DNA of 46,352 bases from Mycolicibacterium brisbanense (GCF_001570425.1 NZ_BCSX01000006.1:1-46352), one strand, 5' to 3'. Shown: positions 1-8,775, counted from the stretch's first letter. Numbers and translations: made by a program. Notes: generated by a model from the letters alone, not told the origin.

Positions 1-39
1 CGGCCTGCAGGTGCACCCACACCCCGGTGGCCTGCGAGA

Positions 40-192
40 TCAACTGAATCCAGATCCAACAAACCCGACTCTAAAACCGGGTGGACTCAGAAACGGGGAC
101 TCGCCATCGGCAACACACAGGTCACGGTCAATCCCCTTGATGAACTCGACCATGTCTAGAAGCAGAGCTGTCGGTATCTCGGTGTAGCTCAT
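40..192 (-). CDS. Small unrecognised ORF (50 aa), coupled to the upstream 73-aa gene
   Basis: An ATG at 192 overlaps the stop of the 73-aa gene upstream in an ATGA arrangement and opens a 50-codon frame ending at TGA 40-42. The first 30 residues are rich in hydrophobic and acidic residues (MSYTEIPTALLLDMVEFIKG...) and look protein-like. The last 20 are glycine/serine/phenylalanine-rich and less convincing, so the frame may be truncated or may end in non-coding sequence. I do not recognise a family. The coupling is the main reason to list it. Confidence 0.3.
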   Translation of the reverse strand: MSYTEIPTALLLDMVEFIKGIDRDLCVADGESPFLSPPGFRVGFVGSGFS

Positions 193-410
193 CGGGCAGC
201 CCCGATTGCGGCCTTCTTGAGCAGCCTGCCCAGCTGATGGGCGCGAAGCGAAGAAAACTCAATGGTTGCTTCCTGTTTCCCGTCGCGGAAGAGGTGCAGG
301 TAGACCTGGCCCTCATCGACGGCGTCGGCTTCAAACCGGATTTTGTCGCCGTACTTGAAGATCACAGGCTCTTCCAGCTCGATATAGCTGCCAGTGCATT
401 CGATTTTCAT
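189..410 (-). CDS. Small hypothetical protein (73 aa)
   Basis: The 73-residue product starts MKIECTGSYIEL and has alternating hydrophobic and charged residues that suggest a small beta-rich fold followed by a C-terminal basic helix (around residues 53-70). There is no signal peptide, membrane segment or known motif. Amino-acid use is that of a soluble acidic protein and differs from the arginine/proline-rich frames on the opposite strand, which supports this strand. The stop overlaps the start of a second tiny ORF (ATGA). A short inverted repeat lies about 30 bp upstream of the start. Function unknown. Confidence 0.6.
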   Translation of the reverse strand: MKIECTGSYIELEEPVIFKYGDKIRFEADAVDEGQVYLHLFRDGKQEATIEFSSLRAHQLGRLLKKAAIGAAR

Positions 411-801
411 AGCGTCCCTTACGGGTCGATACGGGCACAGTTCACCGGTCGGTGAATGTGGACCGCGTTCCCCGCGCGTGCCTCCCGAAGGGCCGTGACG
501 TTAACGCCTGGACTGTTTGCCCTGTCAAGTGCGTGCCGAGTCGTCAGGCCGTTACTTGCAGAGCGCGCCGTTTCCTGCGCCTAGGTGCCGTGTCACCGGC
601 ACGCCGCCACGGTACACCGGGTTGACGGCTTTTGCCGTACCCGTGGAGCCCGGGGCAGCTGCCCGTGACAGCAGCGTGGCCCGACGTTCAGCCATCCCGT
701 ACCCGACCGAATATGGACGCGGGATGGACGTGGCGGCCTGCTGCGGTGGTTTGCCCGAGTCGCAGCTAGCGCCGGAATAGCCATCTAGCTGGGAAAACAG
801 A
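411..801. other. Intergenic stretch without a convincing gene
   Basis: About 390 bp separate the start of the 73-aa gene from the tRNA. Open frames here are short, rich in Arg/Pro/Ala and lack a ribosome-binding site, as expected of chance frames in GC-rich DNA. The only structure I see is the inverted repeat at 441-456. A 6-bp stem (781-786 with 800-805) overlaps the encoded CCA end of the tRNA. Confidence 0.5.
441..456. promoter_or_regulatory. Inverted repeat TTCACCG-N2-CGGTGAA, candidate operator
   Basis: Two perfect 7-bp arms are separated by 2 bp, about 31 bp upstream of the start of the 73-aa minus-strand gene. Size and spacing fit a dimeric repressor site of the TetR/MarR type. No regulator gene is adjacent, so the assignment is inference. 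Confidence 0.3.
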
Positions 802-878
802 TGGTGGGGCGGGCGGGGCTCGAACCCGCGACCAATGGATTATGAGTCCACGGCTCTAACCGACTGAGCTACCGCCCC
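802..878 (-). tRNA. tRNA with CAU anticodon (elongator Met or Ile2), CCA encoded
   Basis: On the minus strand a complete cloverleaf can be folded: acceptor stem GGGGCGG/CCGCCCC (872-878 with 806-812), D stem GCTC/GAGC, anticodon stem GTGGA/TCCAT with loop CTCATAA (anticodon CAT), T stem GCGGG/CCCGC with loop TTCGAGC, discriminator A at 805 and an encoded CCA at 802-804. The anticodon loop is shared by elongator tRNA-Met and by tRNA-Ile2, whose C34 is modified to lysidine. The variable region (TTGGTCG) resembles that of E. coli tRNA-Ile2 more than tRNA-Met, so identity is open. Confidence 0.93.
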
Positions 879-989
879 GGGCGCAGTTGCGCGGCCCCTA
901 TGGTCCCACACCGTCGGCAGACGGTGAGCGCAGGCCGGTGTGAATCGCCATTCGCCCTCGTCCGGCGCGACGACGCGCGACCATGATGC

Positions 990-2195
990 ATGACGGTGTG
1001 GCGGCTCGTCCTGGCAGCGTGGCTGACCGTGGCAATGGCTGGGTGCTCGGCGGCCCACACCGCGGCGCTCAAGACCATCGACCCGGCCCAGTTCCAACGG
1101 GTCGTGCAAGACGCGGCGGCCAAGCTTCAGGTGCCCGGCGCACTGGTGCTGGCGCAGACTCCGCAGGGCACCTTCGCCGCGACGGTCGGCACCACCGAAC
1201 TCGGCGCACAGAAACCACCGCAACCCGATACGCACTTCCGGATCGCCTCCAACACCAAGACCATGACGGCGGCACTGATCGTGCTGCTCGCGCAGGACGG
1301 GAAGCTCACCCTCGATGCCCCGATATCGGCCTACGTCGAGGGTGTGTCCTACGGCGAGAAGATCACGCTCGCAGACCTGTTGACCATGCGCAGCGGGCTC
1401 TACTGCTACACCGACGCGCCGGAGCTCTCGACGGCGCTCGACCAAGACCCGTCGAAGGCATGGACAACGCAGGAGGTGCTGGCGATCGCCTTCGCGCACC
1501 CACCGACCGCCTCGCCGGACAGCACGTACGAGTACTGCAACACCAACTACGCCCTGCTGGGTCTGGTTGCCGAGAAGGTCGGCGGGCGCCCGCTGGCCGA
1601 GCAATTGCGTGATCGCCTGTTCGCTCCACTCGGTATGCGGGGCACCACGCTGCCCGCGACGAACGACACGACGCTGCCCGAACCGTATGCGCACGGCTAC
1701 ATGTACGGCACGACGCGCTACGCCATGGTCGACGAGGCTTACCCGGCCGACATGGTCGCCGCGGCGCGAGCCGGCACCCTCAAGCCGATCGATTACACCC
1801 GCCAGAATCCGTCGTATGCCCAAGCGGCCGGCGGTGCCATCTCCACCGCCACCGATCTGGCCAGGTGGATGCGTGCTTTGGTCACCGGCAAGGTCTTCGA
1901 CGTCGACCACCACCGGCAATGGCTGAACAGCCTGCGGCCCGAGGACCCGGCCAAGCCGGACGGTCAGCGATACGGCTACGGCATCAGCTACCAACGCTAC
2001 GGGCCCCAGGCCGCGATGTACTACCACGGCGGGGAGATGCCCGGCTTCAACTCGTTCATGGGGTTCGACCCGGATAACGATGTGGCGCTGGTCATTTGGT
2101 CGAACCTGACACTGTCGCCGGACGGCAGGACGACGGCCAACGCACTGGTACCGACCGTACTGAACGAGATCTACCCGGGGCTGGATCTCGGCTGA
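990..2195 (+). CDS. Lipoprotein serine hydrolase, beta-lactamase/DD-peptidase fold
   Basis: This 401-aa protein begins with a short hydrophobic signal ending in a lipobox (VAMAGC, Cys19), so it should be lipid-anchored outside the cytoplasmic membrane. It has the catalytic signatures of the class C beta-lactamase/D-alanyl-D-alanine carboxypeptidase superfamily: SNTK at 87-90 (nucleophile Ser87, Lys90), YCN at 182-184 in the Y-x-N position, and HGG at 346-348 in place of the KTG box. Mycobacteria carry many such lipoproteins, several of them esterases or of unknown substrate, so the substrate cannot be read from sequence. It is monocistronic, and a strong palindrome follows its stop codon. Confidence 0.88.
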   Translation: MTVWRLVLAAWLTVAMAGCSAAHTAALKTIDPAQFQRVVQDAAAKLQVPGALVLAQTPQGTFAATVGTTELGAQKPPQPDTHFRIASNTKTMTAALIVLLAQDGKLTLDAPISAYVEGVSYGEKITLADLLTMRSGLYCYTDAPELSTALDQDPSKAWTTQEVLAIAFAHPPTASPDSTYEYCNTNYALLGLVAEKVGGRPLAEQLRDRLFAPLGMRGTTLPATNDTTLPEPYAHGYMYGTTRYAMVDEAYPADMVAAARAGTLKPIDYTRQNPSYAQAAGGAISTATDLARWMRALVTGKVFDVDHHRQWLNSLRPEDPAKPDGQRYGYGISYQRYGPQAAMYYHGGEMPGFNSFMGFDPDNDVALVIWSNLTLSPDGRTTANALVPTVLNEIYPGLDLG

Positions 2196-2211
2196 ACCCC
2201 CACCTGGCTGC

Positions 2212-2272
2212 GCCGACACTACGGTTTATGGCGCGGAATCGTCGAAATCACGCCATAAACCGTAGTGTCGGC
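2212..2272. terminator. Large perfect palindrome between convergent genes, bidirectional terminator candidate
   Basis: The arms at 2212-2233 and 2251-2272 are perfect 22-bp reverse complements (left arm starts GCCGACACTACGG) with a 17-nt loop. The element fills the gap between the stop of the serine hydrolase (2195) and the stop of the AhpD-like gene (2275). It lacks a U-tract, as is common for mycobacterial hairpin terminators. Its length and perfection also fit a dispersed intergenic repeat. Confidence 0.7.
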
Positions 2273-2274
2273 CT

Positions 2275-3108
2275 TCAACCGTAGATCGGTTGTCCGTCGT
2301 CGCCGAGTCGATACTGCTCGGTGCCGTCGGTCACGCGGGCCCCGTCGGCTCCGAGCGCGACAGCCACCTTGTTGTATCCGTTGCGCATCACGTCGAGGGT
2401 GAGCTCGATGGCCTCCTCGCGGGAGAAGTGTTGCAGCAGTTCCTCTCCCGACACCTGAGACGGCGTCCAGATCAGCGCGTCGACATACCGCAACGCGGCC
2501 TTGTGCCGGGCCGACAGATCGGACTGCTCGTAGTGGTCGATCTCGTCGTACACCGACTCGCTGCCACCGGCCTGCAGCGCACCGCTATCGCGCAACGACT
2601 GGCACAGCCGGCAGTTGTGCTGACGGGCCCCACGCAGCCGAACGATCTCGGAGGTCACCGGATCGACCGCGCGCATGCGTCCCACCGCGGGCAGGAAGAC
2701 GTTCATCACGAAGTCGGCCGGTTGGGTGTCGTGGTCCCAACTGGCCGGCTCAAGCGCCACGTCCACCCCGAATGAGCGCAGCCCGGCGTGCACGCGGGGC
2801 ACGAAGTCCGCGATGTAGATCAGGGTGGACACGGTGAAGACGTCGGAGCCCAGCAGGTCCACGATCGCGGCGCGCTGGGCGTTGCTGATCCCGGTCACGT
2901 CCATGCTGAACTGCTCGGCGAACTCGCTCACCATGGGATCGACGGCACCGCCGGTGGTTTCGGCGGGCAAGGGCGCCAGCCCGGTGGTCGTGGCGCACAC
3001 GTCGCGGATATCGGCGTTGATATCGGCCCATTTCGGCGGCGACAGCGCCACCAAACGTGTCAATTCAGTGCACACACCGGCAGTATCCACCACCGGTGCC
3101 GCCGCCAC
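2275..3108 (-). CDS. AhpD-like / carboxymuconolactone decarboxylase family protein
   Basis: The 277-aa protein carries the AhpD/CMD core in its second half with the redox motif CRLC at 166-169 preceded by RLRGARQHN. In AhpD proteins this CxxC pair gives alkylhydroperoxidase or disulfide reductase activity. The N-terminal 130 residues form a second, more divergent helical domain without a CxxC, so it looks like a duplicated CMD fold. The start lies 7 bp after the tldE stop, so it is the third gene of the tldD-tldE operon. The substrate is unknown. A role in redox protection of the TldD/E products is only inference. Confidence 0.8.
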   Translation of the reverse strand: MAAAPVVDTAGVCTELTRLVALSPPKWADINADIRDVCATTTGLAPLPAETTGGAVDPMVSEFAEQFSMDVTGISNAQRAAIVDLLGSDVFTVSTLIYIADFVPRVHAGLRSFGVDVALEPASWDHDTQPADFVMNVFLPAVGRMRAVDPVTSEIVRLRGARQHNCRLCQSLRDSGALQAGGSESVYDEIDHYEQSDLSARHKAALRYVDALIWTPSQVSGEELLQHFSREEAIELTLDVMRNGYNKVAVALGADGARVTDGTEQYRLGDDGQPIYG

Positions 3109-3115
3109 GGGGTAT

Positions 3116-4477
3116 TTACTGAGCCTGGCTTACTGACGACATGTGGAAGTCGGGGATCCGCAGTGTCGGCATCGCTGCCCGAGTGGCCCAATCGCCCCAT
3201 TCGCGTGGCAGTGTCACCTCGCTGACGCCGGCCTCGGTGGCCCGCCGCAGCAGGTCGAGCGGGCTCTCGTTGAAGCGGAAGTTGTTGACCGCCGCGGTGA
3301 CCTCGCCGTCCTCGATCAGGTAGACGCCGTCGCGGGTCAGGCCCGTCAGCAGGAGCACGGTCGGATCCACCTCGCGGATGTACCACAGCGTGCTGAGCAA
3401 GAGTCCACGCTCGGTACCCGCGATCATGTCGGCCAGCTCCGCCGATCCACCGGTCATCAGCAGGTTGTCGGCGGGCGCGGTCACCGGGACGCCGTATTCG
3501 GCCGCGACGGCACGCGGGTACGCCAGCGCGTCGATCACGCCGTCGCGAACCCAGTCGACCCGGCCGATGTCCATCCCGTTGTCGAAGATCGACGTCCGTT
3601 CCGACGAGCTGGGGACCGCCACAAACGGTTGGCACGCCAGCAGTTCCGCATACGGATCGGAGTACAGCGTCAGTCCCAGGTCGGTGAGTCGCTCCCCCAC
3701 CCGAGTGCCTCCCGGCGCCGAGAGTGCCGTGCGGCCCTCCTGCGCCCCGCGGCCGTCCATGGTCCAGTTCAGGTAGATCATCATGTCCGCCACCGTCGAC
3801 GGCGGCATGATGGTCTCGTAGCGCCCGGCCGGAAGCTCGACGGTCCGGGACGCCCAGCCGAGCCGCAACGCCAGGTCGTCGAGTAGCGAATCGACCGGAA
3901 CCGCAGTGAAATCCGGCGTGCTGAGGCCGGCCCAGGCACTGGCCCCGTCCCGCTTGGCGTTGATCTCCACCGAACCGGTCGGCTGGGTGTAGCGGCGGCG
4001 CAATCCCGCCGAGGTCGCGACGAATGTCGTCTCCACGATGTGCCGGGCGTAGCCGTAGAGCCGGTCGGATCTGCCGAAGCCGCGGGCCAGATCGGCGGCG
4101 ACGCCGGCGAACACCTGCGCACCCGTGCCCGGCACGGGCTCATCCCAATCGGCTGGACCGCCGTCAGGCGGCAACGGCGGGGCCGCGTCGCGGGCGGGAG
4201 GCGCGGCCGCCGCGGCGGCTTTGGCCGCGGCCACCAGATCAGGGATCACCGCCGGATCCACCTCACTGGACTGCACCGAGCCGACGTGCGCCTTGTCTCC
4301 TTGGCGCACAATCGATATCACGGTGGTGGTGCGGCTGATCGACTCCCCGTTGGTGGTCATCGAATTGCCCGCCCAGCGCAATGCGGCATCGGCGCGGTCG
4401 GTGACCAGGACGATGGTCTCGCTGCCGGAACCCGCTGCGGCCAGCGCGATATCGACGACCTGTTGTGCGCCGATCAT
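3116..4477 (-). CDS. pmbA: TldE/PmbA-type metalloprotease subunit
   Basis: The 453-aa product is the non-catalytic partner of the TldD/TldE heterodimeric metalloprotease family. It lacks HExxxH, has the PmbA-like N-terminal half, and a C-terminal stretch with the TGL(T)RDGVYLIEDGE pattern typical of this family. In characterised systems TldD/E processes ribosomally made peptides and CcdA-like antitoxins. The ATG overlaps the tldD stop (ATGA), indicating translational coupling and a 1:1 complex. Length is normal for the family. Identification is by family resemblance and by its position beside tldD. Confidence 0.88.
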   Translation of the reverse strand: MIGAQQVVDIALAAAGSGSETIVLVTDRADAALRWAGNSMTTNGESISRTTTVISIVRQGDKAHVGSVQSSEVDPAVIPDLVAAAKAAAAAAPPARDAAPPLPPDGGPADWDEPVPGTGAQVFAGVAADLARGFGRSDRLYGYARHIVETTFVATSAGLRRRYTQPTGSVEINAKRDGASAWAGLSTPDFTAVPVDSLLDDLALRLGWASRTVELPAGRYETIMPPSTVADMMIYLNWTMDGRGAQEGRTALSAPGGTRVGERLTDLGLTLYSDPYAELLACQPFVAVPSSSERTSIFDNGMDIGRVDWVRDGVIDALAYPRAVAAEYGVPVTAPADNLLMTGGSAELADMIAGTERGLLLSTLWYIREVDPTVLLLTGLTRDGVYLIEDGEVTAAVNNFRFNESPLDLLRRATEAGVSEVTLPREWGDWATRAAMPTLRIPDFHMSSVSQAQ

Positions 4478-5991
4478 CGGCCTGCCTCCGTCCGGGTGTT
4501 GAGCACGTTGATGCCACGGAACAGCGCACTGGGGCAGCCGTGACTGACCGGCGCGACCTGACCGGGTTGAGCCTTGCCACAGTTGAACGCCCCGCCCAGA
4601 CGCCAGGTCGACGGTCCCCCAACGGCTTCCATCGAACCCCAGAAGTCGGTCGTGGTCGCCTGATAGGCCACGTCACGCAGTTGTCCGTCCAGCCTGCCGT
4701 CGCGGATCCGGTAGAACCGCTGCCCGGTGAACTGGAAGTTGTACCGCTGCATGTCAATTGACCAGCTCTTGTCGCCAACGACGTAGATGCCGTCGGATAC
4801 CCGGGAGATCAGGTCGGCTGTGCTGAGGTCCTCGGCGCCGGGCTGCAGTGACACGTTGGCCATCCGCTGGATCGGCACATGATGGGGTGAGTCGGCATAC
4901 GAGCATCCGTTGGACCGGGCCTGGCCCAGCCGAGGCGCGAACACGCGGTCCAGCTGATAGCCGACGAAGATCCCGTCGCGCACCAGATCCCACGATTGCG
5001 CCCGCACGCCCTCGTCGTCGAAACCCACTGTCGCCAAGCCGAATTCCACGGTGCGGTCGGCCGTCACGGTCATCACCTCGGAGCCGTAGCGCATGGCGCC
5101 GAGCTTGTCCGGGGTGGCGAACGAGGTTCCGGCGTAGGCGGCCTCGTAGCCGATGGCCCGGTCGTATTCGGTGGCGTGCCCGATCGATTCGTGAATGGTC
5201 AGCCACAAGTTGGACGGATCGATCACCAGGTCGGTGGGACCGGCGGCAACCGACGGCGCCTCGGTCTTCTCGGCGAGCAGTTCCGGGAGCTCGGCCAGTT
5301 CGCCGGTCCAGTCCCACACCTCGTCGCCGGCCACCGCCTCCCACCCACGCGCGGTGGGCGGCGCCAGGGTGCGCATGGTCTCGAAGGAGCCGACGGCAGC
5401 GTCGACGGCGATGGCTTCCAGGGTGGGCAGCACCCGCACCCGCTGCTGGGTGATGGACGAGCCGAAGGTGTCCGCGTAGAAGGTCTGCTCCTTGACCGCG
5501 TGGACTCCCGCGGACACGTGGTCGACGCCGTCGGCGGCCAGCAACCTCCCGGAGTATTCGTCGAGCAGCGCGATCTTGTCGGCGGACGCCACGAGGAATG
5601 GGTCGACTCCGTAGCTGGACACCCACGTCACGTCGCTGTAAACGGGTTCGGGTGCCAGCTCGATGCGTTCGGCGTTCAGTGGCGCGAGCGTCGTCGCCAC
5701 TGCCACCGCCCGCCGCGCCGTCTCGGCCGCCACCGCGGGATCCAATTCGGCGTGCGCGGCGAAGCCCCAGGTACCGTCCACGATCACCCGCACCGCCAGT
5801 CCGACCTCACGGTTGACCACCGCAGTCTCCAGCTCTCCATCGCGAAGCTGGATGATCTCTGTGGTGATGCGGTGGATCCGCAGATCCGCGTAGGTAGCAC
5901 CGGCGGCCAGTGCCGCTGAGAGCGCGGCATCGGCCAGCGCGAACCGGGGCAACTCCAGGAAGTCGGCATCGACACGTCGCTGAGCTGTCAC
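4474..5991 (-). CDS. tldD: TldD-type zinc metalloprotease, catalytic subunit
   Basis: The 505-aa protein contains the TldD metal-binding motif HESIGH at 267-272 (His267, Glu268, His272), the defining catalytic feature of the family. A further conserved C-terminal region around GGAFNCGKAQPGQ follows. TldD works as a cytosolic heterodimer with TldE, cleaving unfolded peptides in a central cavity. The start is GTG at 5991 with GGAGA just upstream. The gene is first in the operon tldD-tldE-AhpD-like and divergent from the sulfatase gene, with only 56 bp between the two starts, so both promoters sit in or near that gap. No peptide-precursor gene is visible nearby. Confidence 0.92.
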   Translation of the reverse strand: MTAQRRVDADFLELPRFALADAALSAALAAGATYADLRIHRITTEIIQLRDGELETAVVNREVGLAVRVIVDGTWGFAAHAELDPAVAAETARRAVAVATTLAPLNAERIELAPEPVYSDVTWVSSYGVDPFLVASADKIALLDEYSGRLLAADGVDHVSAGVHAVKEQTFYADTFGSSITQQRVRVLPTLEAIAVDAAVGSFETMRTLAPPTARGWEAVAGDEVWDWTGELAELPELLAEKTEAPSVAAGPTDLVIDPSNLWLTIHESIGHATEYDRAIGYEAAYAGTSFATPDKLGAMRYGSEVMTVTADRTVEFGLATVGFDDEGVRAQSWDLVRDGIFVGYQLDRVFAPRLGQARSNGCSYADSPHHVPIQRMANVSLQPGAEDLSTADLISRVSDGIYVVGDKSWSIDMQRYNFQFTGQRFYRIRDGRLDGQLRDVAYQATTTDFWGSMEAVGGPSTWRLGGAFNCGKAQPGQVAPVSHGCPSALFRGINVLNTRTEAGR

Positions 5992-6047
5992 GTCTCCACG
6001 GTATCGACCCGCTCCGCCGTCCAGGATCGGCCCCTAATGTGGCCTCT

Positions 6048-7712
6048 ATGGCAAAAGTCAGTCGGCGGGCGGTTCTGGGTGGCGCAGCGGTCGCCGGGGT
6101 GGCCGCAGCGGGATTGGGAGGATACGAACTGTTGCGCAGGCCGGACGCCGTCTCAGGCGGCCGGCCCAACATCTTGGTCATCGTGGTCGACCAGATGCGC
6201 GCACCGCAGTGGTTCCCCGACGTTGCGCAGCTCGCAGCGTTGCTGCCCAACCTCGATGACCTGCGAAGGCGCAGCACATCCTTCGGTTCACACTACAGCG
6301 CGTCCAATATGTGCACACCGTCGCGGGGCGTGCTGACCACGGGGCTGTACTCGCACCAGACCGGGTGTCTGTACACCGGAGAAGGTCCCACCGAGTCGAC
6401 GCTGGCGGCCCGGTTCCCGACCTGGGGAACGATGTTGCGCGACGCGGGATACCGCACCTGGTGGTGGGGCAAGTGGCATCTCGGTCATGAAGCCGACAAC
6501 ACACCCGACGGGCTCGACGTTCACGGATTCTCCGGCGGCACATACCCGTCGCCCAACGGAGCGCCGAATCAAGGTCTACAGCAGGACCCTTCGATCGTCG
6601 ACCAGTTCACGGGCTGGTTCGACGACCATGCCACCGACGGACCCTGGTGCACGACGGTGTCGCTGGTGAATCCGCACGACATCTGCTGGTGGCCGAAAAA
6701 CCCTCTGCCCGCCGATATTCCGCACTACTTCAGTGCCAAGCCTGCCAATTTCGAGACCGCCGACGATCTGCGGCGCCGCGGCAAACCCCAATTGCAGATC
6801 GACTACATGAACTTCATGTCACCGTTGATGACCGGTGCTCTGGACTACACGGGGCCCGACGCCGCGGCGCAGTGGGCCCGGTGCCTCGACATGTACCTAT
6901 GGCTGCACCAGCAGGTGGACATCCAGATCGGCCGGGTGCTCGACACGCTTGCGGCCCGGCCGGACATCGACAGCAACACCGTCGTCGTGTTCACCTCCGA
7001 CCACGGGGAGTACGCCGGCTCACACGGTCTGCGCGGCAAAGGCGCCGCTGTCTATGACGAGAGCATCCGGGTGCCGCTCTACATCAGGGATCCGTACGGG
7101 CACCTCACTCCGAGTGCGGGCCAGGCACGGACGCAACTCACGTCCAGCGCGGACCTGGCTCCGCTGTTGCTGACCATCGCACACGGCGGGTCAGGCTGGC
7201 GTTCTGATTCCCGGTACTCGTACCTGGCGAGCCGTGCCGACATCGCACGCATCGCCGCCGACGCCACCGCACCCGGCCGGCCGTGGGTCGCGCACGCCAC
7301 CGACGACATGTCTGTCGAGGAGATGGCGGCGCTGCTGAGATCCCCGCTGGCGCAGAAGGTTTTCGGCGCCAGCGGGCCCCCGACGAACATTCCCACCTCG
7401 GCGCCCAGCCACATCGTCGCCGTGCGCACGGCCGACGCCAAACTCGGCATGTACACGTACTGGAAGCCCGGCAGCATGGACATCGACACATCCCGGCCGA
7501 TCCATCACGAGTTGTATGACTATGCAACACTTTCGGGGCTTCAGGAACTCGACAACCAGGCAGGCCGCAGCCCCAGACAGGCGGCGCTGCAAGGTCTGCT
7601 CGATCACGAGGTGCTCCCCGAACTCCGAGCCCCGTTGCCCGACTTTCTCGACGACGCGCAACAGCAAGGTTTGGCGAACATGAAAGAACTTGCTGCCCTG
7701 CGGGGAGGCTGA
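6048..7712 (+). CDS. Tat-exported sulfatase (arylsulfatase family)
   Basis: The 554-aa product starting at ATG 6048 opens with SRRAVLGG and a hydrophobic run, a twin-arginine signal, so it is exported folded. The sulfatase core follows at once: metal-binding aspartate in VVDQMR (Asp48), the CTPSRG active-site motif with Cys89, which a formylglycine-generating enzyme must oxidise, and a later FTSDHGEY block supplying the second metal aspartate and histidine. An upstream in-frame start at 5910 would bury the Tat signal, so I chose 6048. Natural substrate unknown. The gene is transcribed away from tldD. Confidence 0.9.
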   Translation: MAKVSRRAVLGGAAVAGVAAAGLGGYELLRRPDAVSGGRPNILVIVVDQMRAPQWFPDVAQLAALLPNLDDLRRRSTSFGSHYSASNMCTPSRGVLTTGLYSHQTGCLYTGEGPTESTLAARFPTWGTMLRDAGYRTWWWGKWHLGHEADNTPDGLDVHGFSGGTYPSPNGAPNQGLQQDPSIVDQFTGWFDDHATDGPWCTTVSLVNPHDICWWPKNPLPADIPHYFSAKPANFETADDLRRRGKPQLQIDYMNFMSPLMTGALDYTGPDAAAQWARCLDMYLWLHQQVDIQIGRVLDTLAARPDIDSNTVVVFTSDHGEYAGSHGLRGKGAAVYDESIRVPLYIRDPYGHLTPSAGQARTQLTSSADLAPLLLTIAHGGSGWRSDSRYSYLASRADIARIAADATAPGRPWVAHATDDMSVEEMAALLRSPLAQKVFGASGPPTNIPTSAPSHIVAVRTADAKLGMYTYWKPGSMDIDTSRPIHHELYDYATLSGLQELDNQAGRSPRQAALQGLLDHEVLPELRAPLPDFLDDAQQQGLANMKELAALRGG

Positions 7713-7788
7713 CGCGCAAACCGCTTCCCGGCAGCGTCGGACGTACTAGCGTCGTTGCGGCAATCGTTGCTCGCTAGGAGGTTGGCGC

Positions 7789-8775
7789 ATGCGCGTGTTG
7801 GTCACCGGCGGCACCGGTTTCGTGGGTGGATGGAGCGCGAAGGCGATCGCCGACGCCGGACACTCCGTGCGGTTTCTGGTACGCAAACCCGAGCGTCTGC
7901 ACACCAGCGTCGCGCAACTCGGCGTCGACGTTTCCGACTACGCCGTCGGCGACATCACCGACCGCGAGTCGGTCCTGCGCGCTCTCGACGGCTGCGACGC
8001 CGTCCTGCACAGCGCCGCCCTGGTCGCGACCGACCCCAGCCAGACCGACCGCATGCTGACCACCAACATGGCCGGTGCACGCAACGTGCTGGGCGGGGCC
8101 GCCGAACTCGGCCTGGATCCGATCATCCACGTATCGAGCATCACCGCGCTGTTCAACCCCGACGTGGACACCCTGCATGCCGACCTACCCGTCTTCGGCG
8201 GAAGCGACGGCTACGGCCGGTCCAAGGCACAGGTCGAGATCTACGCCCGTGGAATGCAGGACGGTGGCGCACCGGTGAACATCACCTACCCCGGCATGGT
8301 GATGGGTCCACCGGTCGGCGATCAGTTCGGCGAAGCCGGTGAAGGGGTGGCCGCGGCCCTTCATCTCGGCGCGATCCCGGGCCGCAGTGCAGCCTGGACG
8401 ATCGTCGACGGTCGAGATCTGGCCGCCCTGCACGCCGCGCTGTTGCAACCGGGGCACGGGCCACGCCGCTATATGGCCGGAGGCCATCGCATTCCGGTGG
8501 ACCGACTCGCGAAACTGCTGACCGAGGTCAGCGGCAAGACCATGCTCGCCGTCCCGGTTCCCGACACGGTGCTGCGCGCCGCGGGCCAGGTGCTCGACCG
8601 GCTCGGCCCGTTCCTTCCGTTCGACACTCCCATCACCGAGGCAGGCATGCAGTACTACACCCAGATGCCGGCGTCCGACGACTCGCCGAGCGAGCGCGAG
8701 CTCGGCATCACCTACCGCGATCCACGTACCACCCTCGCCGATACGGTCGCCGGGTTGCGCAGCCTCAACCGGTGA
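7789..8775 (+). CDS. NAD-dependent epimerase/dehydratase (extended SDR)
   Basis: The 328-aa protein has the N-terminal nucleotide-binding motif GGTGFVG at residues 7-13 and the catalytic YGRSK (Y-x3-K), defining an extended short-chain dehydrogenase/reductase. The VSSIT serine stretch supplies the third catalytic residue. A clear ribosome-binding site, TAGGAGG, sits about 7 bp before the ATG. Mycobacteria have many such reductases acting on sugars, sterols or aldehydes, and the substrate cannot be told. It stands alone, 76 bp after the sulfatase gene. Confidence 0.88.
   Translation: MRVLVTGGTGFVGGWSAKAIADAGHSVRFLVRKPERLHTSVAQLGVDVSDYAVGDITDRESVLRALDGCDAVLHSAALVATDPSQTDRMLTTNMAGARNVLGGAAELGLDPIIHVSSITALFNPDVDTLHADLPVFGGSDGYGRSKAQVEIYARGMQDGGAPVNITYPGMVMGPPVGDQFGEAGEGVAAALHLGAIPGRSAAWTIVDGRDLAALHAALLQPGHGPRRYMAGGHRIPVDRLAKLLTEVSGKTMLAVPVPDTVLRAAGQVLDRLGPFLPFDTPITEAGMQYYTQMPASDDSPSERELGITYRDPRTTLADTVAGLRSLNR

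Noticed and set aside
517..780. Possible plus-strand gene of 87 codons before the tRNA
   Set aside because: No ribosome-binding site, low-complexity Arg/Pro/Ala content and no recognisable motif. An opposite-strand frame over the same region is equally poor.
840..2219. Long open frame (459 codons) antisense to the serine hydrolase gene
   Set aside because: Arg/Val/Gly-rich product typical of the mirror of a GC-rich gene, no ribosome-binding site, and it runs through the tRNA. The plus-strand product has clear catalytic motifs.
5910..6047. Longer N-terminus for the sulfatase
   Set aside because: Starting at 5910 would add 46 Arg/Pro-rich residues before the Tat signal and overlap the divergent tldD coding region.
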